Source: Anthopleura xanthogrammica
Taxonomy: Eukaryota > Cnidaria > Anthozoa > Actiniaria > Actiniidae
Reading direction: 5' to 3'
NCBI GenBank assembly: GCA_964019055.1
Contig: OZ025217.1
Span: forward strand, 4,510,617 to 4,574,616
DNA: 64,000 bases
Positions 1 through 11,050 of this stretch are shown one piece after another. Every line of letters starts with the position of its first letter. Position 1 is the first letter of the stretch. The notes under the pieces were generated by a model. It ran no database searches. It was not told the origin of the DNA and saw only the letters and a list, made by a program, of their open reading frames with translations. The position numbers were made by a program, and so were the translations under genes.

Positions 1-136
1 TGGATGGATGGATGGATGGATGGATGGATGGATGGATGGATGGATGGATGGATGGATGGATGGATGGATGGATGGATGGATGGATGGATGGATGGATGGA
101 TGGATGGATGGATGGATGGATGGATGGATGGATGGA
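1..136. repeat. (TGGA)n microsatellite
   Basis: Perfect TGGA tetranucleotide array running off the left edge of the window. Its open frames (MDGW repeats) are a by-product of the repeat. A related TGGA-type minisatellite occurs at 20217-20420 on the opposite strand. Confidence 0.97.
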
Positions 137-760
137 CAGGGCATATATCTTCTTTATAACTCATGTGACTCTCTTATATTTTACTCTTAATTATTTCTTT
201 AAAATAACACTATATTACAATGCAGCAAAAATTCATCCAAAAAAAAGAAAAAAAGAAAGAAAAATCCCACTTAAAAGTGTCTAGTCTTTCTGGCGCTTTC
301 TCACTAATTGTAGACACTTTTCACTCACACACACTACCACTACATTCAGTATTCTATGCACACAACGCTCACTTACATGTTGATTTTTACGGAGGGAGGA
401 AAAAAAACTCCAAATGTAAAATTCTAGCTAACTGTAATTCATTTGCATCTAGAATAGACCGTCAAAGCTCGTGGTCATGATTTCTTTTCCCTTTATTTAT
501 TATTATACTTGCATTTCTTGTTTCAGTTAGTTACCAGCAGTGCTTTTAAGCTTTTAAGTATTGTTGAATGTTAAAACATTAAACAATACTCAAGGGGTTG
601 GAAATGAGAACTTGAACATTTAACATTTCTCAAGCTTTTGTATAAATCATTTTTAATTTCTAAATCATAAGTTTCACACTTGTAAATATTTTCAGAAACT
701 ATGTGAATTTCAGAAAAAAGGACTTGTTATTTTTCTTTTGGAAGGCTCATCTTAATTTCA
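137..760. other. Intergenic, no gene seen
   Basis: AT-rich DNA with no exon that joins in phase to a neighbour. Around 322-350 there is a short stretch (CACACACTACCACTACATTC) that recurs near 47273 and, reversed, near 35915, so a dispersed repeat fragment lies here. Confidence 0.5.
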
Positions 761-966
761 TCAAATCTTTGGGTTCTTGTAGACTTGATGCTGGTAAAGG
801 TTCAGATCAACGTCACCCCCATACAAGTATACGTCACGGTTGGATTCAGCTTTCTCCAGTGCATCTGTTGACCATGGGATAGATACCTCAACAACCCATT
901 CTATCTTAGCCCACAGTTTTTTGCTATTAACAACAAAACCACGATCATCATAGTTATTAAGCAAGA

Positions 967-1046
967 TGGACTTAGGGTTGTTGGATGGGTCGATGGACGT
1001 GAAGTATGGACTTAGGGTTGTTGGATGGGTCGATGGACGTGAAGTA
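967..1046. repeat. 40-bp tandem duplication inside an exon
   Basis: Two adjacent identical copies of a 40-bp unit starting TGGACTTAGGG. It lies in the third exon of the ADP-ribosyltransferase-like gene and causes its frameshift. Identity of the copies suggests a very recent event or an assembly artefact. Confidence 0.95.
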
Positions 1047-1575
1047 AACTCCTGGAAAAAAGCAAACCAGATAAATAAATTTAAACGTCAAATAAAGAGA
1101 AACTTTCTCGTTTTTGAATTGAATTGAATTCATTTCAGTTGTACCGGTTTTAAACAAGTAATATTGAGTCAAAATTTCGCTTATTTGTCGGTAGTCAATT
1201 TTAGGGCATTTGTCAGTTGTCAGTAAACCCCATTCAGACCATGTTGCAATATATAATCATCACTATGAAATCCGCGGTTTGGGCTAAAATGAAAGAGCAG
1301 CATTATTAAGCTTTTTACCTTTTCCAAATTGTCTATGCTTTTTGGGAGTTGCATCAGTGGATCCATAAATGGTTTTATTCTTGTTAATGCTTTGAGCACT
1401 ACGTTCATCAGTATAATGGTAAAGAGTTATCTACGAGAAAAGAAATGACAGTTACGCTTAATATATATAGCGAGCGACAACGCTGTAGCCGAGAATAAAT
1501 AAATAAAAGGATAACTTTATTTGAGTGTCAAATTCTTCTAGCCGACCACTGCATGGTAGCCAACTAGAGCGAAGT

Positions 1576-1698
1576 CACTAAACACATGAAATAAAAATTG
1601 CTTGTTAATGTGTAATAGTCAAATAGACACAAAGGAAAACAATGGAATTAGGGTCTACTAAAGTGTATTAGTCTTATATCTATTTCACGAGTTTAGTG
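1576..1698. mobile_element. Small palindromic element, GTGAAATA/TATTTCAC family
   Basis: About 125 bp with inverted ends (CACTAAACACATGAAATA and its partner TATTTCACGAGTTTAGTG). A close relative lies at 5526-5660, and more diverged relatives flank the 480-bp element at 33.6-34.5 kb. The size, inverted ends and copies fit a MITE. Confidence 0.7.
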
Positions 1699-2830
1699 AT
1701 ATCACTAGATATGAAAAGAGGAGTGAAACTCATATCAGCTCTTAATATTTCAGTTGCTCAAAGAAAAATACCTTCGAAAGGTCATTGTAATTGAATAAAG
1801 TCAATCATTCAAACACTTTTTTTCCAAGAATTGGTAAACATCTGCTCTTTCATCTGGAAGCAAATTCCAGGAATACGGTCGGGCGACTTATGACTTCCGC
1901 TTATGTGGAAGGGAAATGTTTACAAGTTAAACCTGCTCCTGCAGTATGACCCTACTCTAATAAAATCAGATTAGGTTATGCGAGTATATATATTTATTCA
2001 TTTTGGAAAAATTGCTATTTTAGGAGAATGACATACATGATTTGCAGCGTTGAAGTTTTTGTTTTACTTTCGTTTTCCCTCAAACAGCACGCGGTAACAG
2101 CCAAGTCACTGGATATATTTTATCTACGAACGTGATTTCAAATATAAAAATCCTATATATAATCTGTAAAATGTACCCCAGATTTGAAAATATTGTAGGA
2201 AAATCACAATTTAAATTTAAAAATCACTATTCGTTTCAACTCCAAGCAAAGCATTACCAAATAACTTGTATTTCTATTTTATAGCCCCCTGAGGAAAATA
2301 AACATCGCTTCAAACTACTTGCTAAATGTACATTATACTTTCATCTTACCTTCGACATTGTTTGGATTCTATTGATCTTCTTATATTTACTGTTGAATTT
2401 CTACTTGGCTTACAATGAGGGTTCGTCTTGCTGGGAGCTTCTGAACTGTCCTAAGTCCACCGTCAATGTGATATCATGAAGGGAATAACAAGGTGATCAC
2501 GTGACAACACGTCATAATTATTTCGACCTATTCTAAGAAATAGCGTAACGCTATATATACTACATTAAAAAAATTAAAAAGATAAGTCAAAACGTTACCC
2601 AGGCTAAATCAACTTTACCGTAAATGATTTACATGTACCACAAACTTTTAAAAATCAGTAGAATTGTATTGATCATATTCCAAACTGCCGTTCTCGTTAA
2701 AGCTCCAGTGGAAAAAAAAACTAAAAAAAACCCCTAGCCGTCGGTCGGCCGTCATCTCATGCATAAAAGCAATATCGGGAATTTAGAACTTTATTCTTAT
2801 TGTAAAGCGCTTTTGATTATATGCACCTAG

Positions 2831-3080
2831 TTGCAAGAACGTTGTCATATAAAAATAAGAATGAAATATAGGAATTGATTATTTTTTTGGGAAACAGACG
2901 TAATTATTTCAGTGTTTTGAAGGTATAGACTGACATATTTGAGATTATCTTGTTGGTATATGGTACTAAAACAGTTATTCTCATCAATCTTGGGGGCGGA
3001 ATCAAAATAAAAAAAATTCTAATTAATTCCCATTTCTTATTTGGTTCTTTTTCTATTTTTATATGACAACGTTCTTGCAA
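2831..3080. mobile_element. MITE-like inverted-repeat element
   Basis: About 250 bp. The left arm starts TTGCAAGAACGTTGTCATAT and the right arm, ending near 3080, is its reverse complement. The interior is AT-rich without coding potential. No transposase is encoded. Confidence 0.75.
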
Positions 3081-4075
3081 TTAGGAGTACATAAAAGGGC
3101 CCTATATAAATCATAAGGCATGCATAAATATATCAATTTGTAAATAAATATGAATATGAATTTGAATTTATATAAATTTGAACGAGTGAGTTTTCAAAGA
3201 GTTCAAAATTACTCAATGACTTTTTGCTCACGAGTTTTCCTACAAACTACCCCTCCCCTATTTTCTTGTTTCAAATCAAAAATCCCTGCTCTCTTTTTCC
3301 TTAGGAAAACAAATAAAAATAATTGTAAGCAAATCAAATGGGTGATGTAAATGTCAAGTTTGCAAGGCTTTACTAATATTGACATTCCATTATCGATAGC
3401 TATAACATTTCAATATCGTAAGACTTGTTGTCTTCCCTTTCTTGGTTCTGGCCTTAGCAATACCAGAAAGGCATTGTTAATACTTAATTAATGTTTTATA
3501 TTTTTGTTTATAGTCATGCCATCAGACTAATTCTTCGCTAAAAATGATCTTTCTTATTATCCCGTTACGTAGCTACTTCCAAAAAAGTTCTCTACTGAAT
3601 ACTGCATATCAAAGATTAAGCACAAACAAAACAACAAAAATGTATTTTGAATTCTCGTCCCTGGAACAACTACAGGGGTTATCTGAGCCAATCACTCAGT
3701 CAATGCATAGTAATATATATATATATTGAGAACAGATAGAATTGGAGTTTGGCTGTTGGGTTTTATGGAAAGAGGTAAATTTCACCATTTGGTACTAGAG
3801 TTACACAGAGTAATTTTCATCTAGGCCCTTTTAGATCGAATTAGAATAAGGTAAATCGGAAAACTCGGACAAAATCTTTGAATCAAGGGAGAGATTCATC
3901 AAACTCTACTCACATGTCAGGAGGGTGTTATTGAGTCTAGGAATTACACCCGCGACCCAAGAGGTGAAAGGAAAAAGCCCTCATGCTACACCGCATTTCA
4001 TTCCCAACAACTGCATAAAAATACTGCTCAAGTGGCCACGGTTAAGTTTAACGAGAGGCGCTCATTTGGTTTCAG
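3081..4075. other. Non-coding stretch upstream of the TSP1 exon
   Basis: AT-rich sequence. The first exons (signal peptide) of the TSP1 gene should lie here or in an intron further upstream, but I could not find an exon whose phase and content are convincing. Confidence 0.4.
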
Positions 4076-6592
4076 TTTTGGGTTGGGGAACATGGAGTAG
4101 CTGGTCACCATGCACCAAGACATGTGGCGCAGGATGTACATCAAAGAGACGTACTTGTTACAAGGGACCAGCAGCTAACTGTACTGGGTATGGGATTCTC
4201 ATGAAGGTCTGCAACAAAGACCCTTGTCCTCTTGGTAAGTTTACCTTGTGGCACAGCCCTCCCTCTCCCCTCTACCCTATCAAAAGTATCTTCAAATTTC
4301 AAACCTCCCAGAAAAAGCCCTCCTCCCATCGCCAAAAAAAGGCCATGAACAGAGCAACAGAAAATTACATCTACACTGATAAAAAAAACTAATTATTCTA
4401 GAAAATTTTTCAAATCGTGTGACTGTTACTGGTTGGGAAAAAATTGGGTTTCACTTATTTAAAAGAATTTTTTGCTGAATAACTAAATGTCATGACCAAA
4501 AACGTTTTCAAAATGATATCTATCTCTTGTGACATGCTTTCGATCTCAATATACTAAGAAATTCCATGCTTGTTTGCGAACCAGCAGAGCCTTCCCCTGG
4601 GGACTTTGGGATGAAATGATTCGCTAATGATGTGATATACCAACATGAGACTGCTTCATATAAAGGACCTATTAATGAAAAATATGGCATGCATATATGT
4701 GACAAAAGGTGTGAGTATATTTATGCTGTCTGTTACTTGTTGTGCTTTGTAGAAGAACTTCGCTTTGAAGGTGTGGGCTGTTTCAATGAAAATGATCCAC
4801 GAGCACTTCCGATCCTGGTAAAAAACCTACGCCCAGATCTTGATTGGTGGCACTTGGATAAGACAGTAAAAGCATGTGCCAAGATTGTAAAAGAAACAGG
4901 TAATTGTTTTACTTGTTTGGTTATTTCCGTATATTGATAGCTTTTAGTTCAGCAGCGCTGGACGGAGAGGGGTGGGGGTTGGGAGCAAGAAAAAAGGAAG
5001 GGGTAAAGGTTAAGGTAAAATAACTATATTTAACGTCGGTAGTTCCTTCAGCTACGTGACTGGTATCCCAGGAAGACGACGGTAGGGAGGGATTACCCTT
5101 AATACCTTTCATCTTAGAGTTTTATTGCTCCATTTTTTTGAGTTCACTGATAACTATGAATGTTGGAGTTGAATGCACATTGATGTTAAGCGTTAATATA
5201 GTAAAAAAAGGAGTTACCCTTTTTATATTTCATCTTTGGCAGAGTTGCATACTACATGTTTTTAGTAAAATTACTATGTATGTTGGAGTTGAATCCATAT
5301 TGATATATGTAAAGCGTTAATAGTAAAGAATGGTATGCTACTAAAGGAAATGACACGTGTTTCTAGACTAACATTCTCATGTTCTTGATCCAATGTGAGT
5401 TTCGGTCGGTCGGTCCTATGATCTAAGCTATCGTTTCTAAGATGCCGAATATCTGCTCAACGACCTCAAAACTGACTACTAGAATCCATGAAATAGGCTA
5501 AAATCAAAATTGTTTTTGTGTACTAGAGTGAAGGCATTAAACCCGTGAAATAAAAATTGCTTGTTAAGGTGTAATAGTCAAATAGACACAAAAGAAAACA
5601 ATGGAATTAGGGTCTACTAAAGTGTATTAGTCTAATATCTATTTCAAGGGTTTAGAGTGATTACAATAAACCCGTTCAACAAAATCTGTTAGTCAAAGTC
5701 TACGACTATCTGCTGGCGTTTATTAGTGTGTATTAGCCTAGTGTAACTAGCTCATGTGTGGAGACTACAACTTTATTGGTTAAATTTAGCAAGACGAAAT
5801 AACGGTCTCATTCTACTGAAAAACAATATTTTTACTACGAGTCATTTGCTTTACGAATTTTAAACTGTAAATAAGTAATTCATTCCGCGTAAAAGATTGA
5901 ATTAAAGCTTTGCCGTTTTGCCTTCTACAATCTTTCCAGTTATCCGACTTAAAAATTGAAATACATACTGATAAATGTCAATAAACATGTATAGACTACA
6001 TTCATTTGTTGTCTGTTTAATAATTTTTGTTTTAGACTATTTGTAGTCTACTTAGAGTCTATTAGCTAGTACTTGTAATTAATAGTGTGTATTAGTCTAG
6101 TAATTGTTGAACGGGTTTATTGCAATCACTCTATTGACCTCACTCTAATAGTTTTTTTTAGTGACTATTAGTCATTGTCAAGCAACCAGTCAAGCAAAAA
6201 TAATTATATATATATATAACAATAACAAGCTATTTTTGTGTGCAAGGATGTCTACTGTGCATTGATTATCATACTGTTCTGGTTGAGTGGTAGGGACTAA
6301 AGAAAAACAAATACGCACTAACAATTTTATTTTATTTCATGGATTTAGTATTTGCGCTTTCTTTATAAGTGCAAAAATGTCAACTGCACTTTATCTGCTT
6401 AATGCTATTTTATAAAGTCTGAGCCATAGTTTCCTGTATTTTCAAGGATGGAAGGCTTTTGGTATCCAGTTTTATGGAGAGTGCTGGAGTGGACCCTCTG
6501 CTATGGACACATACTCAAAATACGGAAACAGCTCTGCGTGCTGGAACGGTGTAGGAAAAGATGGAGCTAATTATGTGTACCTTATTAAGTGA
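4076..6592 (+). CDS. TSP1-domain protein with a cysteine-rich C-terminal module (5' end not found)
   Basis: Three exons join in phase: 4076-4234, 4753-4899 and 6447-6592, with stop TGA at 6590-6592. Exon 1 encodes a thrombospondin type-1 repeat: WGTWSSWSPC, then CGAGC, RRTC and a closing KDPCPL give the Trp ladder and six-cysteine pattern. Exons 2 and 3 encode a compact module with VGCFNENDPRALP, WWHLDKTVKAC, FGIQFYGECWSGPSAMDTYS and CWNGVGKDGANYVY. From memory this module often follows TSP1 repeats in coral and anemone predictions; its function is not known to me. The protein is expected to be secreted or extracellular, since TSP1 repeats bind matrix glycans and proteins. The exon with the start codon was not identified. 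The (GAAA)n array begins right after the stop, in the presumed 3' UTR. Confidence 0.82.
5526..5660. mobile_element. Small palindromic element, second copy
   Basis: Near-identical to 1576-1698 over the internal stretch that includes CAAATAGACACAAA and GGTCTACTAAAGTGTATTAG. It abuts the 480-bp element that starts at 5655, the same association seen at 33.6-34.5 kb. Confidence 0.7.
5655..6132. mobile_element. 480-bp nonautonomous DNA transposon, copy 1 of 3
   Basis: The ends are GAGTGATTACAATAAACCCG and the inverted partner CGGGTTTATTGCAATCACTC. Closely matching copies occur at 33710-34183 (same orientation) and 59359-59837 (inverted). There is no open frame of note. It lies in the second intron of the TSP1 gene. 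Confidence 0.88.
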
Positions 6593-6599
6593 GCACAAA

Positions 6600-6945
<346 letters not shown>

Positions 6946-8149
6946 AAAGATCGTTCCTTTCATCAAATCATCTCTTGCTAGTTTCCTTAATTTTCGGCTT
7001 CCTTCATTTTATTTACATCTTTTACTCTTTTATCATACTTTTTCAATGCATGCCTGCTTAGCCTAAACATGTATTGAAAAAGTATTGAGGTTTTCTAGCT
7101 ATTTCTGGAAAAAGGAAGGAGGGAAACTAGCAACAAATAAATCCGAATAAAAAAATAAAACTTATTTATTTAGATATTCTAACTTCAAAAGTTCAAAAGT
7201 GTTTGTTCCAGACCTGTTTTCTAATTGTTGTTGACATTAAATCACTGAACATAAAATGCTATCTTATTAAAAATCATATGCCTATAAGAATCCTAAGGCG
7301 GGTTTTGCCGGTTCTGAGCAACTGAACACATGCATGTACACTTTGCAAAAACCTCGACTTATGATGACTTATATATATCAAGCTAGAACAACTGTAGACA
7401 AAGCCTATCTCTACTGCTTGTCAACCTACAATCGCAGAGAATACTCGCTGGCTATGCTAGTGTCTCTATAACTTTTGGTTTATTCAAAGCAATATATAGG
7501 ATTATTTCATCGACAAACATATTGTGCATTCTGATCTATAGGAAGACTGAATCAAGATTCAGGATCATTCAGATGAAGGATTCGGATTTAGGGTGAGTCC
7601 GAGTGCCCGATCAGTCCTTTTGACGTTGTATGTAGTATATAGACCCCCTTGATAACATGCTAGTAAGCTAGTTCATCTTACAGTGAAACCCCTGGTTCTG
7701 TCCTAGTGGGAAAGTTGGGCATGAAGATCTATACAGCGCATATCTAAAACCTTTTTTGCATGCGATTATGTAAAGTATTGATCAAGTCGATCTCTTGTCG
7801 CGAAAATCTTAAATATTCACATGCATTCGAAAGTTAAGTTAACATCTCATATCCTAAAATTAAAGTCTATATCGATTAGCTTAAATATAAAAAGCGTTTG
7901 CTCAATCCTTTGAGAATTGTGTTTCCAGTGCACCACACTAAAGATTAATTCTTCTAATCTAAAAGTACCTTTTCTTCAGTTCTTTAGCATTTATAGACAC
8001 CAGGGTCAATATTTATATTAGTTTATAATTATGTTCACCTGATTAAGTTTTCCACTTTGGGATTCTGCAGCGAAATAAACTCCTAATCACTGAACCGTTA
8101 TGTTTTGCCAGTTATGGAAATTTTTCAGTTTTGTTAAGTGCTCCTCTTC
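6946..8149. other. Intergenic, no gene seen
   Basis: AT-rich spacer between the TSP1 gene and the 3' end of the acetyltransferase. I found no exon, tRNA or clear repeat here. Confidence 0.5.
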
Positions 8150-9337
8150 TTAAACCCCATTTTCCAAAGGCAATTGTATCAGTCGTTCGTACACTACCAC
8201 ACTATCATCTGCATCGTGTAATATCTTCAGACCAAGCTCGTCCTTCAGTACTTTTATTGCCACTTCCATTAAATTTCCACTGAATGAAAGCCTGAAAACA
8301 AATCGGCCTTTGACCCTTAATACAGCAGCTCTTAGTTGCTCAATGATGTGGGCTCGGAATACTTTAGCATCATCGGTGTAAATCATAGTTTCCCAATAAT
8401 TTGTTAGGCTGTTGGAACTCGACAGCTGTCTGCCGTGACTGAAAGACTTTGGCATTGAAGTGAGTAGACTATCGTGTAGACCTCGTAAAGTCCCGTTCAT
8501 ACATCGTAGGCTCGTATGTAGGCTGTCAAGAACGCTGATTAAATGACTCGATGAGCGTCTCGATGGGCTGTTCCTACCCGATGGATTCAGCTCTTGTTCA
8601 CGAACTTTTAAATGAAAAATATCTGACTCTTCACTCTCGCTTCCTTTTTCTCCTAATAAACATTCTGTATCATCAAAGAAAGCATCCGAATCAGATAATT
8701 GTACGTAATATGGTACATTGTCCATTATTATTGTATGGCTTTGAAAAGTACTGACATTTTCTAGAATGTATTTCCCCGCCTGCTTCTTTGAAAGAGGAAC
8801 CAATGTGCATTCCCTTGCCAATTTGTCCAGAATCCTTCCAAACGAGATCCCACCAGGTACTTCGATATCTTTTCGGTGAATTTCAAACGCCTTGTTAAAC
8901 GGGCCTCGTTCCTTCAGCTTCTTCATGTCTGAAATTCGATGATTGGTTTCTTTTCCTAACAACATTTGAGTCATAGCTTCACAAGATGACACGAAGCGCT
9001 CACGACGAAGCCGCGGGAACTTAGACTCCACATGTTCGTACATCTTCTCAAGTAGAGATGTTGAGAGCGAACTATTAGCTCCAGATGAATGTTGGATAAA
9101 AATATTCCTGTGTACAAGCGTTGTACCAGCATCCACTACACAAACAATCACTGCAGCAATGATCTTACTTTCCTTCTCTGCCACAAACACCATGTGAGAT
9201 CCTCGAAGAAGAAGACTTTGAAACGACAATTGATTAAATCCGAACCCATGTTTGGAGTTTTTGTCTTGAGCAGGGAAAACTTTATCAAGGTTTTTAAAGT
9301 CGTTGTGATCTGCTATACGAACAACAACTTCAGACAT
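8150..9337 (-). CDS. GNAT acetyltransferase, NAT16 / histidine N-acetyltransferase-like
   Basis: Intronless 395-residue frame, with ATG at 9337 and stop TAA at 8150-8152. The N-terminal half resembles the GNAT fold of NAT16-type proteins. It has an opening strand VRIADHNDF, a core strand pair around IIAAVIVCVVDAGTTLVHR, then helix LLEKMYEHVESKFPRL and the stretch NHRISDMKKLKERGP, which matches the position of the ELKKYRLITKQG region in vertebrate NAT16. Residues about 240-300 are serine-rich and probably disordered. The C-terminal part (ETMIYTDDAKVFRAHIIEQLR to the end) matches the second domain of that family in position. Fish histidine N-acetyltransferase makes N-acetylhistidine from acetyl-CoA; the substrate here is not known. 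The family call rests on remembered patterns, not an alignment. Confidence 0.72.
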   Translation of the reverse strand: MSEVVVRIADHNDFKNLDKVFPAQDKNSKHGFGFNQLSFQSLLLRGSHMVFVAEKESKIIAAVIVCVVDAGTTLVHRNIFIQHSSGANSSLSTSLLEKMYEHVESKFPRLRRERFVSSCEAMTQMLLGKETNHRISDMKKLKERGPFNKAFEIHRKDIEVPGGISFGRILDKLARECTLVPLSKKQAGKYILENVSTFQSHTIIMDNVPYYVQLSDSDAFFDDTECLLGEKGSESEESDIFHLKVREQELNPSGRNSPSRRSSSHLISVLDSLHTSLRCMNGTLRGLHDSLLTSMPKSFSHGRQLSSSNSLTNYWETMIYTDDAKVFRAHIIEQLRAAVLRVKGRFVFRLSFSGNLMEVAIKVLKDELGLKILHDADDSVVVYERLIQLPLENGV

Positions 9338-9513
9338 CTTTCAAACTTCCTTGACAAAAGAAGAGCGTGCTAACTCGTCCAAGTATTCAAAAATTGTTCT
9401 TGAGTGACTGAATTTAAGATGAAGTCGAAAAGAAAATCAATGACTTAGATTAGTGCCTTATGACATGGATTGCAGCAATGTGATAGCACGTACTTCACTA
9501 ATATGTGGCTGTA

Positions 9514-9925
9514 ATAGCCTTAATTGGTAGTCAAAGACTAAAAAATTATCTATTAATATTCATCGATTTGGCTCACGACACTCGTCAAAATGTCAAGCGC
9601 TCTCCCACTAAGGGACTAAGTGAATCATTCCATACATACATTCGGTCCTAAATGTTTTTATTTTTTTCTCACCAGTGAAACCAATTTCATTTCAATTAGT
9701 CAATTAGATTCAAATGTTCCACTTTGATATCGTATATTTATCGTATGCAAAAGCCTTAATTGGTAGTCAAAGACCAAAAAAGTATTTATTAATATTCATT
9801 GATTTGGCTCACGACACTCGTCAAGTGCTCTCCAATCAACCGAATCATTCCATACACGCTATTCGTCCTTAAATAGTTTTATTTTTTTCTCATCTGTAAA
9901 ACCAATTTCATATTGATTAGATTTG
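9514..9925. repeat. Direct repeat, two copies of about 200 bp
   Basis: The unit beginning GCCTTAATTGGTAGTCAAAG occurs at about 9514 and again at about 9752, with the shared downstream stretch GATTTGGCTCACGACACTCG. The copies differ at several places, so this is an older local duplication. Confidence 0.85.
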
Positions 9926-10044
9926 AATGGTTGTTATCATTCTATGTATATAATGATGACAAGTCATAGTTAGAAGCAGAGACTTGTTTGTTCAGTATGG
10001 GCGACTGTGGCTAAAGTCAACAAAGACATTGAGGGCATTAACCG

Positions 10045-10050
10045 TGCCAT
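10045..10050. repeat. Left target-site duplication TGCCAT
   Basis: TGCCAT directly precedes the first base of the left terminal inverted repeat and recurs directly after the right one (21793-21798). Confidence 0.93.
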
Positions 10051-11047
10051 TATGGGCGGCCAACACCACCAAAAATACACATACGTCGATTGGTCTAGCT
10101 ATCGATGTCAAATGGAATAGCAAACTATCGATTGGTCCAGCTATCGATGTCAAATGGAATAGCAAACTATCGATTGGTCTAGCTATCGATGTCAAATGGA
10201 ATAGCAAACTATCGATTGGTCTAGCTATCGATGTCAAATGGAATAGCAAACTATCGATTGGTCCAGCTATCGATGTCAAATGGAATAGCCAACTATCGAT
10301 TGGTCTAGCTATCGATGTCAAATGGAATAGCCAACTATCGATTGGGGAAACTTGATATCAATTGGGACAGCTTAGTGTCGATTGGAATAGCTTAACGTCG
10401 AATGGAATAGCTAGTCTCCCGCAGAGCGTGGCTTTTAGCAGATACCAACTTACTAGGGAGGGGTGGGTAGAGTTTAAGACTTTAAGCGCGAAACCTATGA
10501 AACCCGATCGCACTCGACCTTTGGACACGACGGCGGCGACATCTCGACATTTACTATAGGTAAGTGATTTGTTAAGTGACTTTTCCCCCCTAATTTAGAT
10601 GTTTTTTAAACAAAGTATTGTTTAAATGATCGGCTAAATATAGTAGGAAATATATCCTGCTTCCTTAACACGCATTGGTGAAAGCGATCAACTAATTTGC
10701 ATCATGAATATGGACACATTCGTAGACTGATTAATAAAGTGTTGTGAACTTACCCTCGCCGCGTGGACCGAATAATTTCTCTAACAGCAGTTGCATTCAA
10801 TGATATTTTGGCAAACTACATGCAATTCCAAATTCCTTTTCTCAAATTAGTGTATACACTGAGAAAAGTCATAAAAGTCAAGGATTGAGCGTGCCCTTTA
10901 AGTTCTTTGACCCTTAAGCACCACATATCCTTCAACTGTAACTTAGCAAAATGCCACCTATGACTTTCTTAATCTTCATTGATTCCCCATTTTTTATTTT
11001 ACTTTATTTCTGTCATCCTAGAGTTTAGCAAGTGGATCCTTCAAAAA
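10051..11047 (+). repeat. Left terminal inverted repeat, 997 bp
   Basis: It pairs with 20796-21792 at equal length with no indels. Every segment I compared by eye (outer end, 42-bp array, splice donor region, inner end) was identical. The inner boundary lies in the A-run just before the ATG of the HECT gene (11048). Confidence 0.96.
10086..10345 (+). repeat. 42-bp subterminal tandem repeats, left
   Basis: Six units of 42 bp begin at 10086, 10128, 10170, 10212, 10254 and 10296, and a partial unit begins at 10338. Each unit carries two ATCGAT palindromes, the first unit's leading site being degenerate. Subterminal repeats of this kind often bind the transposase; that role is inferred. Because 42 is a multiple of three, both strands show open frames with a 14-residue period that are unlikely to be protein. 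Confidence 0.95.
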
Positions 11048-11050
11048 ATG
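10346..11050 (+). promoter_or_regulatory. TIR-borne promoter, 5' exon and first intron of the HECT gene
   Basis: A donor ATAG|GTAAGT (exon end 10559) pairs with the acceptor TCCTAG (exon 2 starts 11022). Exon 2 is only 29 nt and ends in the ATG at 11048-11050, directly followed by GTAGGT. The same donor and acceptor exist at mirror positions in the right TIR (21284 and 20821). Each TIR therefore seems to carry a promoter plus 5' UTR exon that fires inward. The transcription start was not located. Confidence 0.7.

Larger units (their letters stand above)
761..2358 (-). pseudogene. HYD1-type ADP-ribosyltransferase-like gene, broken by a 40-bp duplication
   Basis: Three exons can be read on the minus strand. 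The first supplies ATG TCG AAG (2358-2350) before a GTAAGA donor. The second is 1430-1319, between a TAG acceptor and a GTAAAA donor. The third runs 1051-761 to a TAA stop. Exon 2 opens with LYHYTDE, the signature start of the Tox-ART-HYD1 family of small ADP-ribosyltransferases, which are known mainly from bacterial polymorphic toxins and scattered in animals. Exon 3 opens with the GVYFTSIDP stretch, also typical of that family. A 40-bp unit occurs twice in tandem in exon 3 (967-1006 and 1007-1046). Because 40 is not a multiple of three, the reading frame that follows the splice shifts and stops near 972. The rest of exon 3 is open only in another frame. The gene is therefore a frameshifted allele, a pseudogene or an assembly error. 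Its substrate is unknown. Confidence 0.62.

Noticed and set aside
3925..4075. Upstream extension of the TSP1 exon as coding (frame open from 3925)
   Set aside because: A pyrimidine tract with TTTCAG lies directly before the TSP1 coding start and the upstream residues look random, so the extension is taken as intron.
9992..10321. CRISPR-like array of regular repeats
   Set aside because: The units are contiguous tandem repeats with no unique spacers and the genome is eukaryotic.
10086..10355. Open frames on both strands with 14-residue repeats (SIGLAIDVKWNSKL) in the TIR
   Set aside because: They follow from a 42-bp tandem repeat whose unit is a multiple of three; both strands are open and the same frames recur in the other TIR. 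More likely DNA binding sites than protein.
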